Shown here piece by piece: positions 1-10,180 of a DNA stretch of 64,000 nt. The notes below the pieces were generated by a model. The model ran no database searches. It was given only the letters and a program-made list of their open reading frames with translations, and was not told where the DNA came from. The position numbers and the translations under genes were made by a program. The DNA lies in NCBI GenBank assembly GCA_003116995.1, contig BDSL01000155.1:1-64000 (forward strand), given 5' to 3'. Numbering within the stretch: position 1 is the first letter of the stretch; each line of letters starts with the position of its first letter. This DNA comes from Yamagishiella unicocca. Lineage: Eukaryota > Chlorophyta > Chlorophyceae > Chlamydomonadales > Volvocaceae.

Positions 1-1130
1 TGCCCCCCTCTGCCCGGTCTTGTTTCGGCCCCTCCCTCCTCTTGTCTGTCGCCCGCGTCTTGCTCCCGGTTTCCCCCCCTTTCCTCCCTCGGTCGTGCTT
101 CTCCGTCCTCCTTTCCCCCCGGTTTCCCTGCTTTCCTTCGCTTCGTCCTTCCCTCCTCGCCCTTTCGTCCCTTCGGGCTTCCCCTTTCCTTCCGTCTTGT
201 CTGCCCGCCCCCTCCGCCGTTCCCCCTTCCGTTCTCGTTCCCCCCTGTCCCCTCGTTGCTCCTCCCCGTTTTTCGCCTCCCCCGGCCGCTCCGCTCTGCT
301 TCTCTCCTCCCCCTCCCCGTCGCCCGCTGGCCTCCTCTCCGGGCTTTGCCCCGCCCTTCGCTGTGTTCCTCCTTCTCCCTGTTCCTTTTCTGCCTTTGGC
401 CGCCTTCCGTCGTCCCCCTTCTCGTTTCTGGTCCTCCTCGTGGTTGTCCCCCCTGCCCTCCTTGTGCCCGGCGTTCCTCTGTTCCCCTCGTTGTCTGCCG
501 GTCTCCCCGTGTCCCCCGTCCGTTCTCCCCGTTCTCTTCTTCTGCCGCCGCCTCTCCGCTCCCCCCCCCGTCCTCGTGTGCTCCCGCCCTTTGTCTTGCC
601 CCCTGTCGTGCGCCTGTGGCGCCCCCGTCCTCTTCTTTGTGCCCCTCTCCCCGCCCCCCCCTCTTCTCCCCTGTCCCCGTGGTCCTCTCCCTTGTCTCCG
701 CGCCTCCCCCTCGGGGCTTCCTTTTTTTCCTCCCCTGTCCCTCCGTCCCCTCTTGTCGTGCCGTCTCTTCCCCTCGCCCCGCTGGTCCCCCGCCCTGGCG
801 CCTCTTGCCTTTGTCCCTCCCCGCCCCTCTTCCCCTTGCTCCTCTCGGCCCTCCCTCTGTTCGCCCCTCCTCGGTGCTTTTCTCCCCCGTTGTCCCTGTT
901 CCCCCCTCCCCCCTCTGGTGTTGCTTTGTCCTCCTCTGCTCCTTTTCTCTTTCCCGTCTTCTTCTTTTCCTTCCCTCCCCTGTGTTTGTGTGTTTCTCTT
1001 CTTCTTCCTCCCCTTCCCCGGGGGCTCCCCCCGTTCCCTGTCTCTTTTCCTTCTCTCCTGTGTTTTCCTTCGTCGGCCGCCCCCCTCTTTCCTCTGTTGT
1101 TTTTGCCCGCGGCCCCCGCCCCCCCGCCGG
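1..1130. other. unassigned stretch at window start
   Basis: Repeat-poor, ordinary C/T/G mixture. A tRNA-like cggctttgcc-type arm near 330-350 was examined and does not pair. No gene recognised. Confidence 0.2.
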
Positions 1131-1500
1131 GGCGTTTTTTTCTTTCTTCCCGTTTTTTTCTTTTCTTTTCTTGTCGCTTTGTTTCTTGTCCCCTGCGGGG
1201 CCTCCGCCCCCCGCTCCCTCGCCTCTGGTTTTTTTCTTTTCTTTTCTTCCTCTGGCCGCCCCCCCGCCGGCCGCCCCTCCCCGCCCCCCCCCCCGGCCGC
1301 CCCTCTGGCCCCCGCCGCGGCCTTCCCTTTGGTCCCCCGCCGGCCCCCCTCCCCCCCGTTTTTTTCTCTCCTTTGGGGCCCCCCCTCGGCCCCCGCCTTT
1401 TTCTTCCCGTTCGCTTCCTTTCCCCGTCGGCGCCCCCCCGCGGGTCCTTCCCTCCGGTCCCCCGCCGCCCCCCCCCCCCACCCCCCCCCCCCTCGCGTCT
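1131..1500. repeat. hairpin repeat cluster
   Basis: Contains ccccgccgggg and cccctgcgggg hairpins and the cttcccc/ccggccgcc words. A C run around 1461-1493 holds the first residual A (1480). Confidence 0.7.
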
Positions 1501-1740
1501 CCTTTCGCCCCCCCGCTCCTCCTCCGCCCCGCCTCTCCTTTCCTCTTTTTTCCCCCTTCTTGCTTTTCCCCCCCCCCTCCCCCTCTTTCCCTGCTGTCTC
1601 CTTCGCCGGCTCTCCCCTCCTCCCTTCGCCCCCTCCTGGCTTGCTTGGGCCTCTTTTCTCTGCTGCCTTTCTTTCCCCTCCTCTTTGTGTTGCTCCCTCC
1701 TTTCTCGTCCGTTCTGTCCGGGTCGCCGCTGGGTTTTTCT

Positions 1741-2696
1741 CCCCTCTCCCGGTGTTGCCCTTTTTCCTTTTTCTTCCCGTTTGCCTCCTTTTTCTTCCCT
1801 CGCCGCGGGCCGCCGGGCCCCCCGCGGGCCGCCGGGCCCCCGTCGCTTCTGTTCCTGTTCCCCGTGTTTGTCTTTCTTCCTCGGTTTTTTCCCCCCCCCG
1901 CCCCGCCTTTTTCCCTTCTCCCGTTTGCTTCCCCCTGGTTTGGTCCCCCTTCTTCCCCCCCTTTTTTTCTCTTTCTTTCCCCCCGGCCCCGTCTTTCCCT
2001 GGTCTCCTCTTTCCTTCTCCTTCTTTTTCGCCCGCTCCCCCCCCCTGCTTTTCCTTCTTTTTCTTCCTGTTTGGTTGCCTGCTTTGCTTTTTTTCTCTCT
2101 TCTTCCTCTTTCCTTTGCCTTCTCCGCTCCCGTCTTCCCCGCTGTCCCTGCTCCTTGCGGTCCTTCTTCCCTCGCCGCGGGCCGCTCGCCTCCCTCCCGT
2201 GCCGTTCTCCCCTCCGCTTCCTCTGTTGTCCTTTTCGGCTCTGTTCGTGGGTCTTTTTCCTCCCCCCTCCCCCGGTTCCCTCTTCCTTCCTGGCCGCTTT
2301 TTCTCGGCTGTCTCCTGTCTTCCCCGCGCCCCCCTCGTTCTCTTTTCTGTGGTGCTCCTCCGGCTTTCTTCGCTGCTCGCCTTCCCCCCCGCGCCTCTGC
2401 CCGTTCTTTCCCTCCCCCTGTGTTCTTCCTTTCCTTCCTTTGTCCCCTTCGGGCCCTTTCCCTCCCCCTGTCCGGTGCTGCTTGCTTTTTTCCTCCTTCT
2501 CTCCCCTTCCCCCTCCCTTTGCCTGGTCCTTTTCCCCTCCTTTCCGCTGCCCCGCTTGGCTCCCGCCTCCCCTGGCCCCCCCCTGTCCTTCCCTCCTCCT
2601 CTTCGTTTCTTTCTCCTGTTTTCTGTCTGCCTGTCTTGGCGCTTTCTCCCTATCCCCTTTCTCCCTCTTCGCTTGTCCCCCCGCTGGGCTCCCGGC
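1741..2696. other. mixed repeats (to about 2180) then unassigned sequence
   Basis: The first part carries inverted copies of the 30-nt hairpin (for example 1799-1825). The second part, about 2180-2696, has no repeat and no recognised gene. A at 2652 and 2699. Confidence 0.4.
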
Positions 2697-3125
2697 TTAC
2701 CTCTCCCCCTCCCGTTTTGTTTCTGCTCTTGTCTTCCGCGCCCCGCCCCCCCCCCTCCCGCCCCTCCGTCCCGCGTTCCCCGTCCCCGCCGGGGCGTTTT
2801 TTTTTGTTCGTTTGCCTCCTTTTCCTTTCTTCCTTTGGCCGCCCCCCCCCCCTCCCCTTCGGGCCGGGGCCCTCGTTTCCCTCTGTCCTTTCTTCCTTTG
2901 GTTTTTTTCTTTCTTTTCTTCCCCCCCCCCCCGTTTTTTTCCCGCCCCTCCCCGCCCCCCCTCCCCCGCCCCGGCGGCCCTTCGTTGTTTCTTCCCCCCC
3001 CCGGGGCGGCCCCCCGCCGGGGCGTTTTTTTTTTCTTCCCCGTTTTTTTTCTTTCCCCCCTTCTTTTCTTCCCTCGGCCGCCCTCCCCGCGCGTTTTTTT
3101 CCGCCCTCCCCCCCCGCCCTCCCGC
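2697..3125. repeat. hairpin repeat cluster upstream of psbA
   Basis: Repeated ccccgccgggg and ccccttcgggg hairpins with cttccttt/cttccccc variants. It ends about 115 nt before the psbA start, so the psbA promoter and 5' UTR must lie within or just after it. No promoter element can be read with A masked. Confidence 0.7.
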
Positions 3126-3239
3126 CGTCCCCCTCCTCTCCTCTTCCTCCCCTGCTTTTCCTCGCCGCTTGCCTTTCTCCCTTCCCCTCTCTTTCCCCCT
3201 CTTTTCCGGCGCCCTTCCCCCTTTCCCCCCCCTTCCCCT

Positions 3240-3787
3240 CTGCCCGCCTCTTCGCCCGTCGTGCCCCTTCTCGCCTCTGGGCTCGTTTTTGTGCGTGGCT
3301 CCCTTCCCCTGCCCCCGCCTTTCCCTCGGTTGGTTCGGTGTCCTTCTGCTCCCTTGTCTTCTTCCTGCCCCCTCCGTCTTCCTCCTCGCTTTCCTCGCTG
3401 CTCCGCCCGTCGCCCTCGCTGGTCTCCGTGCCCCCGTTTCCGGTTCTCTTCTTTCCGGTCCCCCCTCCTCCCCGGTGCTGTTCTTCCCCCTTCTCCGCCC
3501 TCGGTTTCCCCTTCTCCCCCCTTTGGGCCGCTGCTTCTCTCGCCGCCTGGTTCTCCCCCGGCGGTCCTTCCCCCTGCTCGTTTGCCCCTTCCTTCTCGGT
3601 GTTTCCTGCTCCCTGGGTCGTGCGTGGGCCCTTTCCTTCCGTTTCGGTCTGCGTCCCTGGCTCGCTGTTGCTTCCTCCGCTCCCGTCGCTGCTGCTTCTG
3701 CTGTCTTCTTCGTCTCCCCCCTTGGCCCCGGTTCCTTCTCTGCCGGTCTGCCTTTCGGTCTTTCTGGTCCTTTCCCCTTTCTGCTCG
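3240..3787 (+). CDS. psbA: psbA exon 1, photosystem II D1 protein (A written as C)
   Basis: D1 is the reaction-centre subunit of photosystem II in the thylakoid membrane; it carries the QB plastoquinone site and ligands of the oxygen-evolving cluster. Reading C as A or C, codons follow D1 from its initiator (ctg for ATG at 3240): ILERR, SLWARFCEW (3263-3298), then unbroken from 3490 to 3786 through [32 protein letters not shown] (3600-3660), IAVAYSAPVAAASAVF, GQGSFSDGMPLG and ISGTFNFMI. The exon stops after the first base of codon 185, where the next bases are gtgcg, a group II intron start. It is 548 nt where 553 are expected. The missing bases are in C runs, for example after codon 2 and near codon 25, so the frame slips although the gene is intact in sense. 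Identity is very secure; exact length is not. It ends in the intron described next. Confidence 0.93.
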
Positions 3788-4299
3788 GTGCGCCTTGTTT
3801 CTCTGCCCTCCTGCGTGCCCCTCGCCGTTGGCCGGCGGGTGTGTCGGGTCCCGTCCCCTCGGTGTTCCCTGCCCTCCGCCTCCCTCCTCCTTTTCTTCCG
3901 CGTGCCCGTCTCGTCCGTGGTTGCCCCCGTCCCCCCTCCCGCCGTCCTCCCCGCGCGGCCTCCCCCCTTTTCGCCGTTGCCTCGCTGGCCTGCCTGCTGG
4001 GGTCCCCGCCTTCCCTCTGGCCCTCGCCTCCCGGCGCCGGGCGCGGTCGTCTTCCTCTTCGGCTCGGGCCTCCCTCCTCCGGGCCCCTCGTCCCGTGGGC
4101 TCTCCCCCCCGCCTCTCTCTCCCCCCCCTCTTCCGCCGTCCGTCGGGTCCCTTTCGCTCCCGCCTTCCCTGGCCCCCCCGGCGTCCGCCCCTCTTCTGGC
4201 GGGTCCTTTTTCTCCGCCGGTTTCGGTCCCCGTGCTGTTGCCCCTCTTCGCCCCCCGGTGGCCTGCGTCGTCCTCCCGCGCCCCTGGCCCCTTCTTGGC

Positions 4300-5700
4300 C
4301 CTCGCCCCTCCCTTTGCCTCTCCTTTGGTTTCCCCCGGCCGGTCTCCCCCGCCTGCTGCCCCGGCCGTCGGCTGCCTCTGCCCGCTCCTGGCTGGCTCGC
4401 CTCCCCGCTCCGCTCCCGCCTCTGCCCCGGCGCGGGCTCCCCCCCGCCTCTGCCCCCTCGCGGCGTGGCCCGCCTCCCGCGTTCTCCCCGTTCCTCTGCC
4501 CCTGCTCTCTCCTCGCTGGCCCGCCTTCGCTTGGGCTTCGCCTCCCTCTCCGGTTTTCGCGTGGCCCCGGGCTCTTTCCTCGGCCTCCCCCGCTGGCGCC
4601 CTCCCGCCGGTTCGCCCTCTCCCCCTCGTCTTCTCGGCTCGTTGGCTGCCCCCTTTTCGCTGTTCGCCGGGTCCCCCCGGCCCCCCCGGTCCCCCCCGGC
4701 TGGCCTCGCCCCGTCCCTCCCTTCCCCCGGCCCCGCGCCTCCCTTTCGCCCCGTCCCTGGTTGTTCCCGGCCTTGGCTCTCCCCTTCGTCGGGTCTGGCT
4801 CCCCCCCCCGGGCCCCCGGCCCCCGGCCCTTCGGCCTCCCCCTCTGCCCGCTCGCTGCCTCCCCGCCCTTTTCCCCCTGGCCTTCGCCCCCGCCTGGGCC
4901 GCCCCCTTTGCCGCCCCCTCGTCCGGCTTCCGCCCCGGCCGCCCTTGCCCTGCCGCTCTCGCGGCCCTTCGGTCTTTTCTTCCCCCCGCCCCCCTCCGTT
5001 CTCGCCGCCGCTCTTGCTCCGTGCTTCGCCCGCCTCCCTCCCCCTCTTTCTTGGCTCCCCTTGGCCTGCCCGGGCCCTCTCGCCCCCCGTTCCCCGTTGG
5101 TTCGCGTGTGGCGTTCTCGCTGCCCCTGTCTTCTCGCCTCCTGCCCTCGGCCCTCCGCCGGGGGGTGTCCTCTCCCCTCTGTTCGCCCTCTTGCCCTCCC
5201 CGGCCTGGCGGCCTTTTGTCCCCCTGCCCTCCCGGCCCTCCCTGTGCTTGGGTCCCCGGGCCCCCGCTCCCCCCTCCCGCCGCGGCCCCCCCTTGGCTTC
5301 GTCCGCTCTGCCGCCGCCTTCGTCCTCCTGCCCCCGGCCTTCGCCCTCCTCCCGTTCTTCCCTCCTCCGCTCCCGGCCTTCTTCGGGCCCCTTGGTTTCG
5401 CCCTTCGTCCCCTCCGCCTCGTCTCCCTCCTCCGCTTTCGTTTCCCTTTGGGGCCGCCCCCGCCCTCCCTGCCCCCCTCCCCCGTCTGCCCTGGCCTCCC
5501 TGCTCGTCCCGGGTTTCCCTTCCTCGGCTTCTTCCTTCGGCCCCCCCCGCCCGTTCCTCTGTCTGCCCCTGGCCCTCGTCCCGCCTTCCTCGGTTTCCGC
5601 CCCCTTCTTCTTCCGTCCCCCGCGCCCCCCCTGCCCCTCCCGCCCCTTCCCCCCCCTGGTCTTCCCCGCTGGGCCCCGCCTGTCTCCCGCCGCCCTGCTC
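4300..5700 (+). CDS. possible intron-encoded reverse transcriptase/maturase in psbA intron (bounds unknown)
   Basis: Group II introns of this length usually encode a protein that helps splicing and mobility (reverse transcriptase, maturase domain X, sometimes endonuclease). Two weak motifs fit. Around 4688-4702 ggtcccccccggc can be read as G-T/V-P-Q-G with bases missing from the C run. At 4999-5031 codons can be read as x-x-A-D-D-L-A, resembling the YADD catalytic motif, but the tyrosine codon is disturbed by one base. The spacing of about 300 nt is acceptable for group II enzymes. Start and stop cannot be placed, because TAA, TAG and TGA now read TCC, TCG and TGC. The coordinates given are only the likely core. 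Confidence 0.4.
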
Positions 5701-6258
5701 CCCCCCTCCCTCCTGTCCTCCGTGGCTGGGCGCCCTCTTTTGGCCCCTCCGCCGCCCCCCTGCTGGGCCTCCTCGGCCCCTGGCCTCTCTCCTCTCTCTT
5801 CCCCTCCGGCCCTGGGCTCCGCGCGTCTCTCCCCTTCCGGTCCCGGGCCGTCGGCCTTCCGCCGGCTTGGCCCTCCTCCGTGGCCCTTTGCTCCCGCTCC
5901 TGCGGTTCTGCTTCCCCCCTTGCTTCCTCCCCCCTCTCCGCGGCTCCGCCCCGGTCCCCGGCGCGTCCCGCCCCTCCGCCCCTGCCCCCCTTTCCTGGGC
6001 TCCGCGCCTTCCTCCCCCTCCTCCCTTCCCTCCTCGCCCCCGTTCCTCCTCCCCCCCCCCGGCCCTTGTCCCTGGTGTCCCCCCCGTTCCCGTTTGCTGC
6101 CCTTCTGGCGGTCGCCCCTCTCCTTCCTCGCGCTCCCGGCGGTCCGGCTGCCTCTCCCCCCTCCCGCTCCTCCCTCGCCCTTGTCCCGCTCTTCCCCTCG
6201 CTTCGCCGCGCCCCCTTGCGGCTTCCTCTCCTCCCTCGCTGGTTCGGTCCTCTCTCCC

Positions 6259-6295
6259 CGGCGCTGTGTGCTGGGCCCCTCTCCTGCCCCGTTCT
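6259..6295 (+). other. domain V of the psbA group II intron
   Basis: The stretch reads gcgctgtgtgctggg, then cccctctcctgc, then cccgttctg. With A restored it fits the conserved catalytic hairpin that starts GAGC(C/T)GT, has a GNRA-like GAAA loop region and closes with (C/A)GGTTC or CAGTTC. It lies about 40 nt upstream of exon 2, which leaves the normal room for domain VI with its branch-point adenosine. The base pairs cannot be checked fully because A and C are confounded. Confidence 0.65.
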
Positions 6296-6337
6296 GCCGC
6301 GGCCGCCGTCTCCGGTCCCGTCGCTGCTGCCCCCCCC

Positions 6338-6828
6338 TCTTCCCCGCCGCCCCCCCCTCCTTCTGCCCCCCTTCCCCCTGTTCGGTGTTGCTGGTGTCTT
6401 CGGTGGTTCCTTCTTCTCCGCTCTGCCCGGTTCCTTCGTCCCTTCCTCTCTCCTCCGTGCCCCCCCTGCCCCCGCCTCCGCTCCCGCCGGCTCTCGCTTT
6501 GGTCCCGCCGCCGCCCCTTCCCCCCTCGTCGCTGCTCCCGGTTCCTTTGGTCGTCTCCTCTTCCCCTCCGCTTCTTTCCCCCCTCTCGTTCCTTCCCTTC
6601 TTCTTCGCTGCTTGGCCCGTTCTCGGTCTTTGGTTCCCTGCTTTCGGTTTCTCCCCTCTGGCCTTCCCCTTCCCCGGTTTCCCCTTCCCCCCCTCCGTCG
6701 TCGCCTCCCCCGGTCGTGTCCTTCCCCCTTGGGCTGCTCTCCTCCCCCGCGCCCCCTTCGGTCTGGCCGTTCTGCCCGCGCGTCCCGCTCCCCCCTTCCC
6801 GTTCGCCTTCGCTTCTCCTTCTCCCTCC
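6338..6828 (+). CDS. psbA: psbA exon 2, C-terminal half of D1
   Basis: Codons continue D1 from codon 185: FQAEHNILMHPFHM (6340-6381), then [20 protein letters not shown] (6382-6441), which includes the region of His190 and His198. It continues through [45 protein letters not shown] and [20 protein letters not shown]. After LDLA a short variable tail (S-x-S) leads to tcc at 6826-6828, taken as TAA. The C-terminal extension after Ala344 is normally cut off during assembly of the oxygen-evolving site. Several C runs are one base short, for example in the codons for AEHN at 6346-6358. The stop is uncertain by a few codons because the tail is not conserved. Confidence 0.92.
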
Positions 6829-7390
6829 TCTCTGCCCTCCTTTTTCGTTTTCCCCTCCGTCTCCCTGCCCGGGGTTCCTTTCTCCCCCTCTCGCTGTGTC
6901 CTCTCCCTCCCCTGCTCTCTTTGTTCCTCTCTCTCTCCCCCCCTTTCCTCCCTCTTCGCGGGCCTCCCCCGGTTCTCCTCCTCTCTTTCTGCCCCCCCCC
7001 CGCCCCCCTTCCCTCCCCTTTTGCTGCTGCTCTTTCCCTCTCTCTTCCGCTGCCCGCGTTTCTTCCCCCCCCGGGGGGTTTTGCTCCTTCCTTCCTTTGC
7101 TTTTGCCCCGGCCCCCCCCCCCGGCGTTCCCCTCCTGTTCTTTCCCCCCGGGGCCCCCGTCGGCTCGTTTTGTCGCCGGGTTGCCTGCTCTTGCGTTTCT
7201 TCCCCTCCGGGGCGTCCCCTCCTTTTTTCTTCCTTTGGTTTTTTTCTTCCGGCGGCCGCCCCTCCCCGCCCCTCGCCGCTCCTCCGCTGCCCTCCTCGCT
7301 TCCTCCTTTCGTTTTCCCTCCCCTTCGGGGCCCTCCCTCTTTTCTTTCTTTTTTTCTTCGTCCCTCTTCGCGGGCCGCCGCCGCCCTTCC

Positions 7391-7485
7391 TTTTTCTTCC
7401 CGTTTGTTTCTTGTCCCCTGCGGGGTCCCCCCGGCCGCCCCCGTCCCCTTCGGGGCCGGCCCCCGCCGCGGGCCGCCGGGCCCCC
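7391..7485. repeat. 95-nt composite repeat, copy 1
   Basis: Order of parts: tttttcttcccg, gtttgtttcttg, hairpin cccctgcgggg, ccggccgccc, hairpin ccccttcgggg, then the inverted 30-nt hairpin repeat ending gggccgccgggcc. It is preceded by a shared 50-nt module (also before copies 2 and 8). Confidence 0.85.
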
Positions 7486-7573
7486 GCCCGCCCTCCCCCC
7501 TCCCCCCTCCCTCCCCCCTTTTTCTCCTCTCGCTCTCGTTCGCGGTTCGGGGTCGTCCCGCTCCTTTCCTTCC

Positions 7574-7662
7574 GGCGCGCGCGGGCTTCGCCCCCTCGTC
7601 CGCGCCCGTCGCGCTTCCCCGGCTTCGCCCTCCGCCGCTTTCGCCCCCTCCGCCCTCTCTCC
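7574..7662 (-). tRNA. trnS-GCU: tRNA-Ser (GCU)
   Basis: The minus strand gives an 89-nt class II tRNA with the long variable arm of serine tRNAs. On the plus strand the parts appear in reverse order. The acceptor plus T-arm reads ggcgcgcgcgggcttcgccc (GGAGAGAGAGGGATTCGAAC with A as C). A GC-rich variable arm follows. The anticodon stem-loop is cggcttcgccctccg (CGGATTAGCAATCCG). The D-arm and the other acceptor strand follow, ending ctctctcc. The loop centre AGC at 7626-7628 makes the anticodon GCU, not UGA, whose loop would give ctttccc. Acceptor ends pair as expected (GGAGAGA with TCTCTCC). It lies between repeat clusters with no close gene. Confidence 0.88.
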
Positions 7663-7739
7663 TTTGTTTTTCTCCCCCTTTCCTTCCCCTTCGTCTCGTC
7701 CTTTCTCGTCGCTTCCCGCTCTCCCCCCGCCGGGGGGGG

Positions 7740-8100
7740 CTCCTCCCCCGCGGGGCCGTCCCTCCTGTCGCTTTCCCTCTTCCTTTTCTTCCCCCTTCTT
7801 TTTGTTCCCCTTCGCCTTCTTTTTCGTTTCCCTCCTTTTTCTTCCCTTTTGCCTTCCCCTTCTTTTTGCCTCCTTTTTCTTCCCGTTTTGTCTCCCGCCT
7901 CGCTTTCTCCCTCCTTTTTCTTCCCGTTTTGTCTCCCGCCTCGCTTTCTCCCTCCTTTTTCTTCCCTCGCCGCGGGCCGCCGGGCCCCCGCCGCGGCCGC
8001 CGGGCCCCCGCCGCGGGCCGCCGGGCCCCCCCCGTCGGGGCCCTCCCCCGCCGGGCCCCCCCGCCGCTCCTCGTTCGCGGTTCGCGGCCTGCCCTCCTCC
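7740..8100. repeat. hairpin repeat cluster
   Basis: Includes a duplicated 46-nt segment (7889-7934 and 7913-7958 overlap in sequence type) with tttttcttcccgttttgtct, then three inverted hairpin copies back to back near 7963-8025. Confidence 0.65.
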
Positions 8101-8640
8101 CCGCCCCTTCCCTGCCTCTCCTTTGCGCCCCCCCCCCGTCCCTCCCCTTGCCTTCCCCCCTCTCTGTTTTCTCCCGTCTTCTCTTTTCTTTTCTCTCCCC
8201 CCCCCCCCTGCCCCCTCCCTCCCCTTTTTTTCTTCCCTCGCCCCGGGCCGCCCCGCCTCTTCTCTTTTCTCTTTTCCCCTTCCTCCCTCCCCTTCCTCCC
8301 GGCCCCTTTTTTCTTTCTCGCCCTCGTTTTTTCCCCCGTCCCTTGCTTTCCTCCTCCTTTCGCCTTCTTTCCTCCCCTCGGTTTGCCCTTGTTTCTTTCT
8401 CCCCCCCCTTTTCCCCTGTGCTCCCTCTTTTTTTTCCCTTTGTTCTGCTCCGCCTCGCCTGGTTCCCCGCTTTGTTTCCCGTGGGGCCCCTGCCTCCCCT
8501 GGCGTCTGCCCCGTGCCCTTGTTTTCCCGTCTTTCTTGTTCCTCTTCTTTCCCCCCGCCTTCTGGTTCCTGCCCGTGCCCCCCCTGCTTTGCCCTCCTTT
8601 GTCTGCTTTTCTTCCCTCTTCCGTTTTCTTTTCCCCTCTG
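8100..8640. other. unassigned stretch
   Basis: Mostly repeat-free C/T-rich sequence with one inverted hairpin word near 8233. No gene recognised. Confidence 0.2.
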
Positions 8641-8656
8641 TTTTTTTTCGTGTTTT

Positions 8657-8725
8657 GTTTCCCTTCGTCCCTCTTCGCGGGCCGCCCCGTCGTTTGTTTC
8701 CCTTCGTCCCTCTTCGCGGGCCGCC
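8657..8725. repeat. 30-nt hairpin repeat, two copies in tandem (39-nt period)
   Basis: Copies at 8657-8686 and 8696-8725. Each has arm ttcgtccc, a short loop, and arm gggccgcc, which is GGGACGAA with A as C, so the two arms pair perfectly once A is restored. Confidence 0.85.
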
Positions 8726-9700
8726 CCGTCGGCCCCCGCCGGGGCGGTCCCCCCTTCCCGCGGCCCCGCCCCCCGGCTTTTCTTTTCTTTCTCCTTCTTT
8801 TTCTTTTTTTCTTCCCGCGTTTTGCCCCCGGCCCTCCCCCGGCCGCCCTCCGTCCTGTTCCTTTGGGGCCGCCCCGCCGGGGCCCGCCCCGCCCTCCTCC
8901 CGGGGCTGCCCCTCGTTTCCCTTCCTTTTCGCCCCCTCCGCGCCCCCGCCCCCGCCCGGCCCCCCGGTCCGTCCTTTTCTTCCCCTCTTTCTCTCGTCTC
9001 TCCCCTCTCTTCCTTTCTCTCTCCTGTTCTCTCTCGCCTCTCGCCTTTCTCTCCTGCCGCTCTCGCTTCTCTCGCGCTGGTCTCTCCCCCGTCGCTTTCG
9101 TCGCTTTCCCTCTCCCGCGTCTCTTCTTTTTGCCCCCGGCCCCCTCCTTCCCCTTCTTTTCGTTCCCCTTCGTCCCTCTTCGCGGGCCGCCCCCGCCGGC
9201 TTTCTTTTCCTTCTTCCCCCCCGTTCCGTTCTTTTCTTGTCGCTTTGTTTCTTGTCCCCTGCGGGGCCCCCCGGCCGCCCCGCCGTTTGCCTCCTTTTTC
9301 TTCCCTCGCCGCGGGCCGCCGGGCCCCCCCGCCGGGGCGTCCCGCTCCGTCGCCTCTGGCCGCCCCCCCCGTTTTTTTCTTTTTTCTTCCTTTGTTTTTG
9401 GTTTCCCTTCTTTTTCGTTCCCCTCCTTTTTGCCTTCCCCCGCGGGGCCCGCCCCCTCCCCCCCCCGTTTTTTCTGTTTTCTTCCGCCGGCCGCCCTCCC
9501 GCCCCGCCGGTCCTTCCCTCTTTGCGGGCCGCCCGTCGTTCGTGTTTTGTTTCCCTTCGGTCCCCGCCGTCCCCCCTGTCGCCCGCCGGTGGCCCCCCGG
9601 CCCCCTTTGGCCCCCTTCCCCGTTGTTTCTTCCTTTGGCCGCCCGCCCCGCCCCCCGGCCCCCGCCGGGGGGCCGCTCGCCGCTCCTCGTTCGCGGTCTC
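8726..9700. repeat. hairpin repeat cluster with a CT-rich insert
   Basis: Direct hairpin at about 9167-9191 and inverted copy at about 9306-9330. The insert at about 8960-9110 is almost pure C/T, so originally it had very little G. Confidence 0.7.
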
Positions 9701-10180
9701 TCCTGGCCTCCCGCTCCCCCGTTCGTCCGTTGCCCTCCCTTGCCTTCCCCTTTGGGGCCGCGTTGTTCCTGTTTTTCCGTCCTCTTCCGCCCTCCCCCGT
9801 TCCCCTTGTCCGTTCTTCTCTCCCTGCCCCTTCCTGTGCCCCCCCCTTCCGGGTCCTTTCTCGCCGCCCTTTCCCTTCTCGCTTCCCCCCCGTGCTGCTC
9901 CTCCCCCCCCCCCGCGGCCCCGCCGCCCCCCTCCCCTTCGGCTCCCCCGTGTCCCGCTCCTTCCCGCCTCCTCCTCCGCCCCCCCCTTTTTCGCCCCCTC
10001 CCCCGTCCCCGTCTGCCCCCTCCGCTCCCTCCCCCCTCCTCTCTCTGCCCTCCCTTCTCCCGTCCCTGTCCCTCGCCTCCCCCTCCGGCTTCTCTTCTTT
10101 GCTCTTCTCCCCCCTCCCCCTCTGCTGTCTCTCTGCGTGCTCGCCGCCTCCTTTGTTTTTGTTTTTTTCTTCCCCCGGCT
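9700..10180. other. unassigned stretch
   Basis: No hairpin repeat and no recognised gene. Confidence 0.2.

Larger units (their letters stand above)
3788..6337 (+). other. group II intron in psbA (codon 185, phase 1)
   Basis: The insertion splits codon 185 of D1 between its first and second base. The 5' end reads gtgcgcc, fitting the group II consensus GTGYG, and the 3' end abuts exon 2 at 6338. Near the 3' end, 6259-6295 reads as a domain V hairpin. At 2.55 kb the intron is much longer than a bare ribozyme (about 0.6-0.8 kb), so it has room for an intron-encoded protein. Chlamydomonas psbA is known for group I introns, so a group II intron here is a different element. Boundaries are good to within one or two bases on the 5' side. 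Confidence 0.8.

Noticed and set aside
325..420. tRNA with a cgggctttgccc arm
   Set aside because: The T-stem does not pair and no anticodon or D-arm follows at the right distance.
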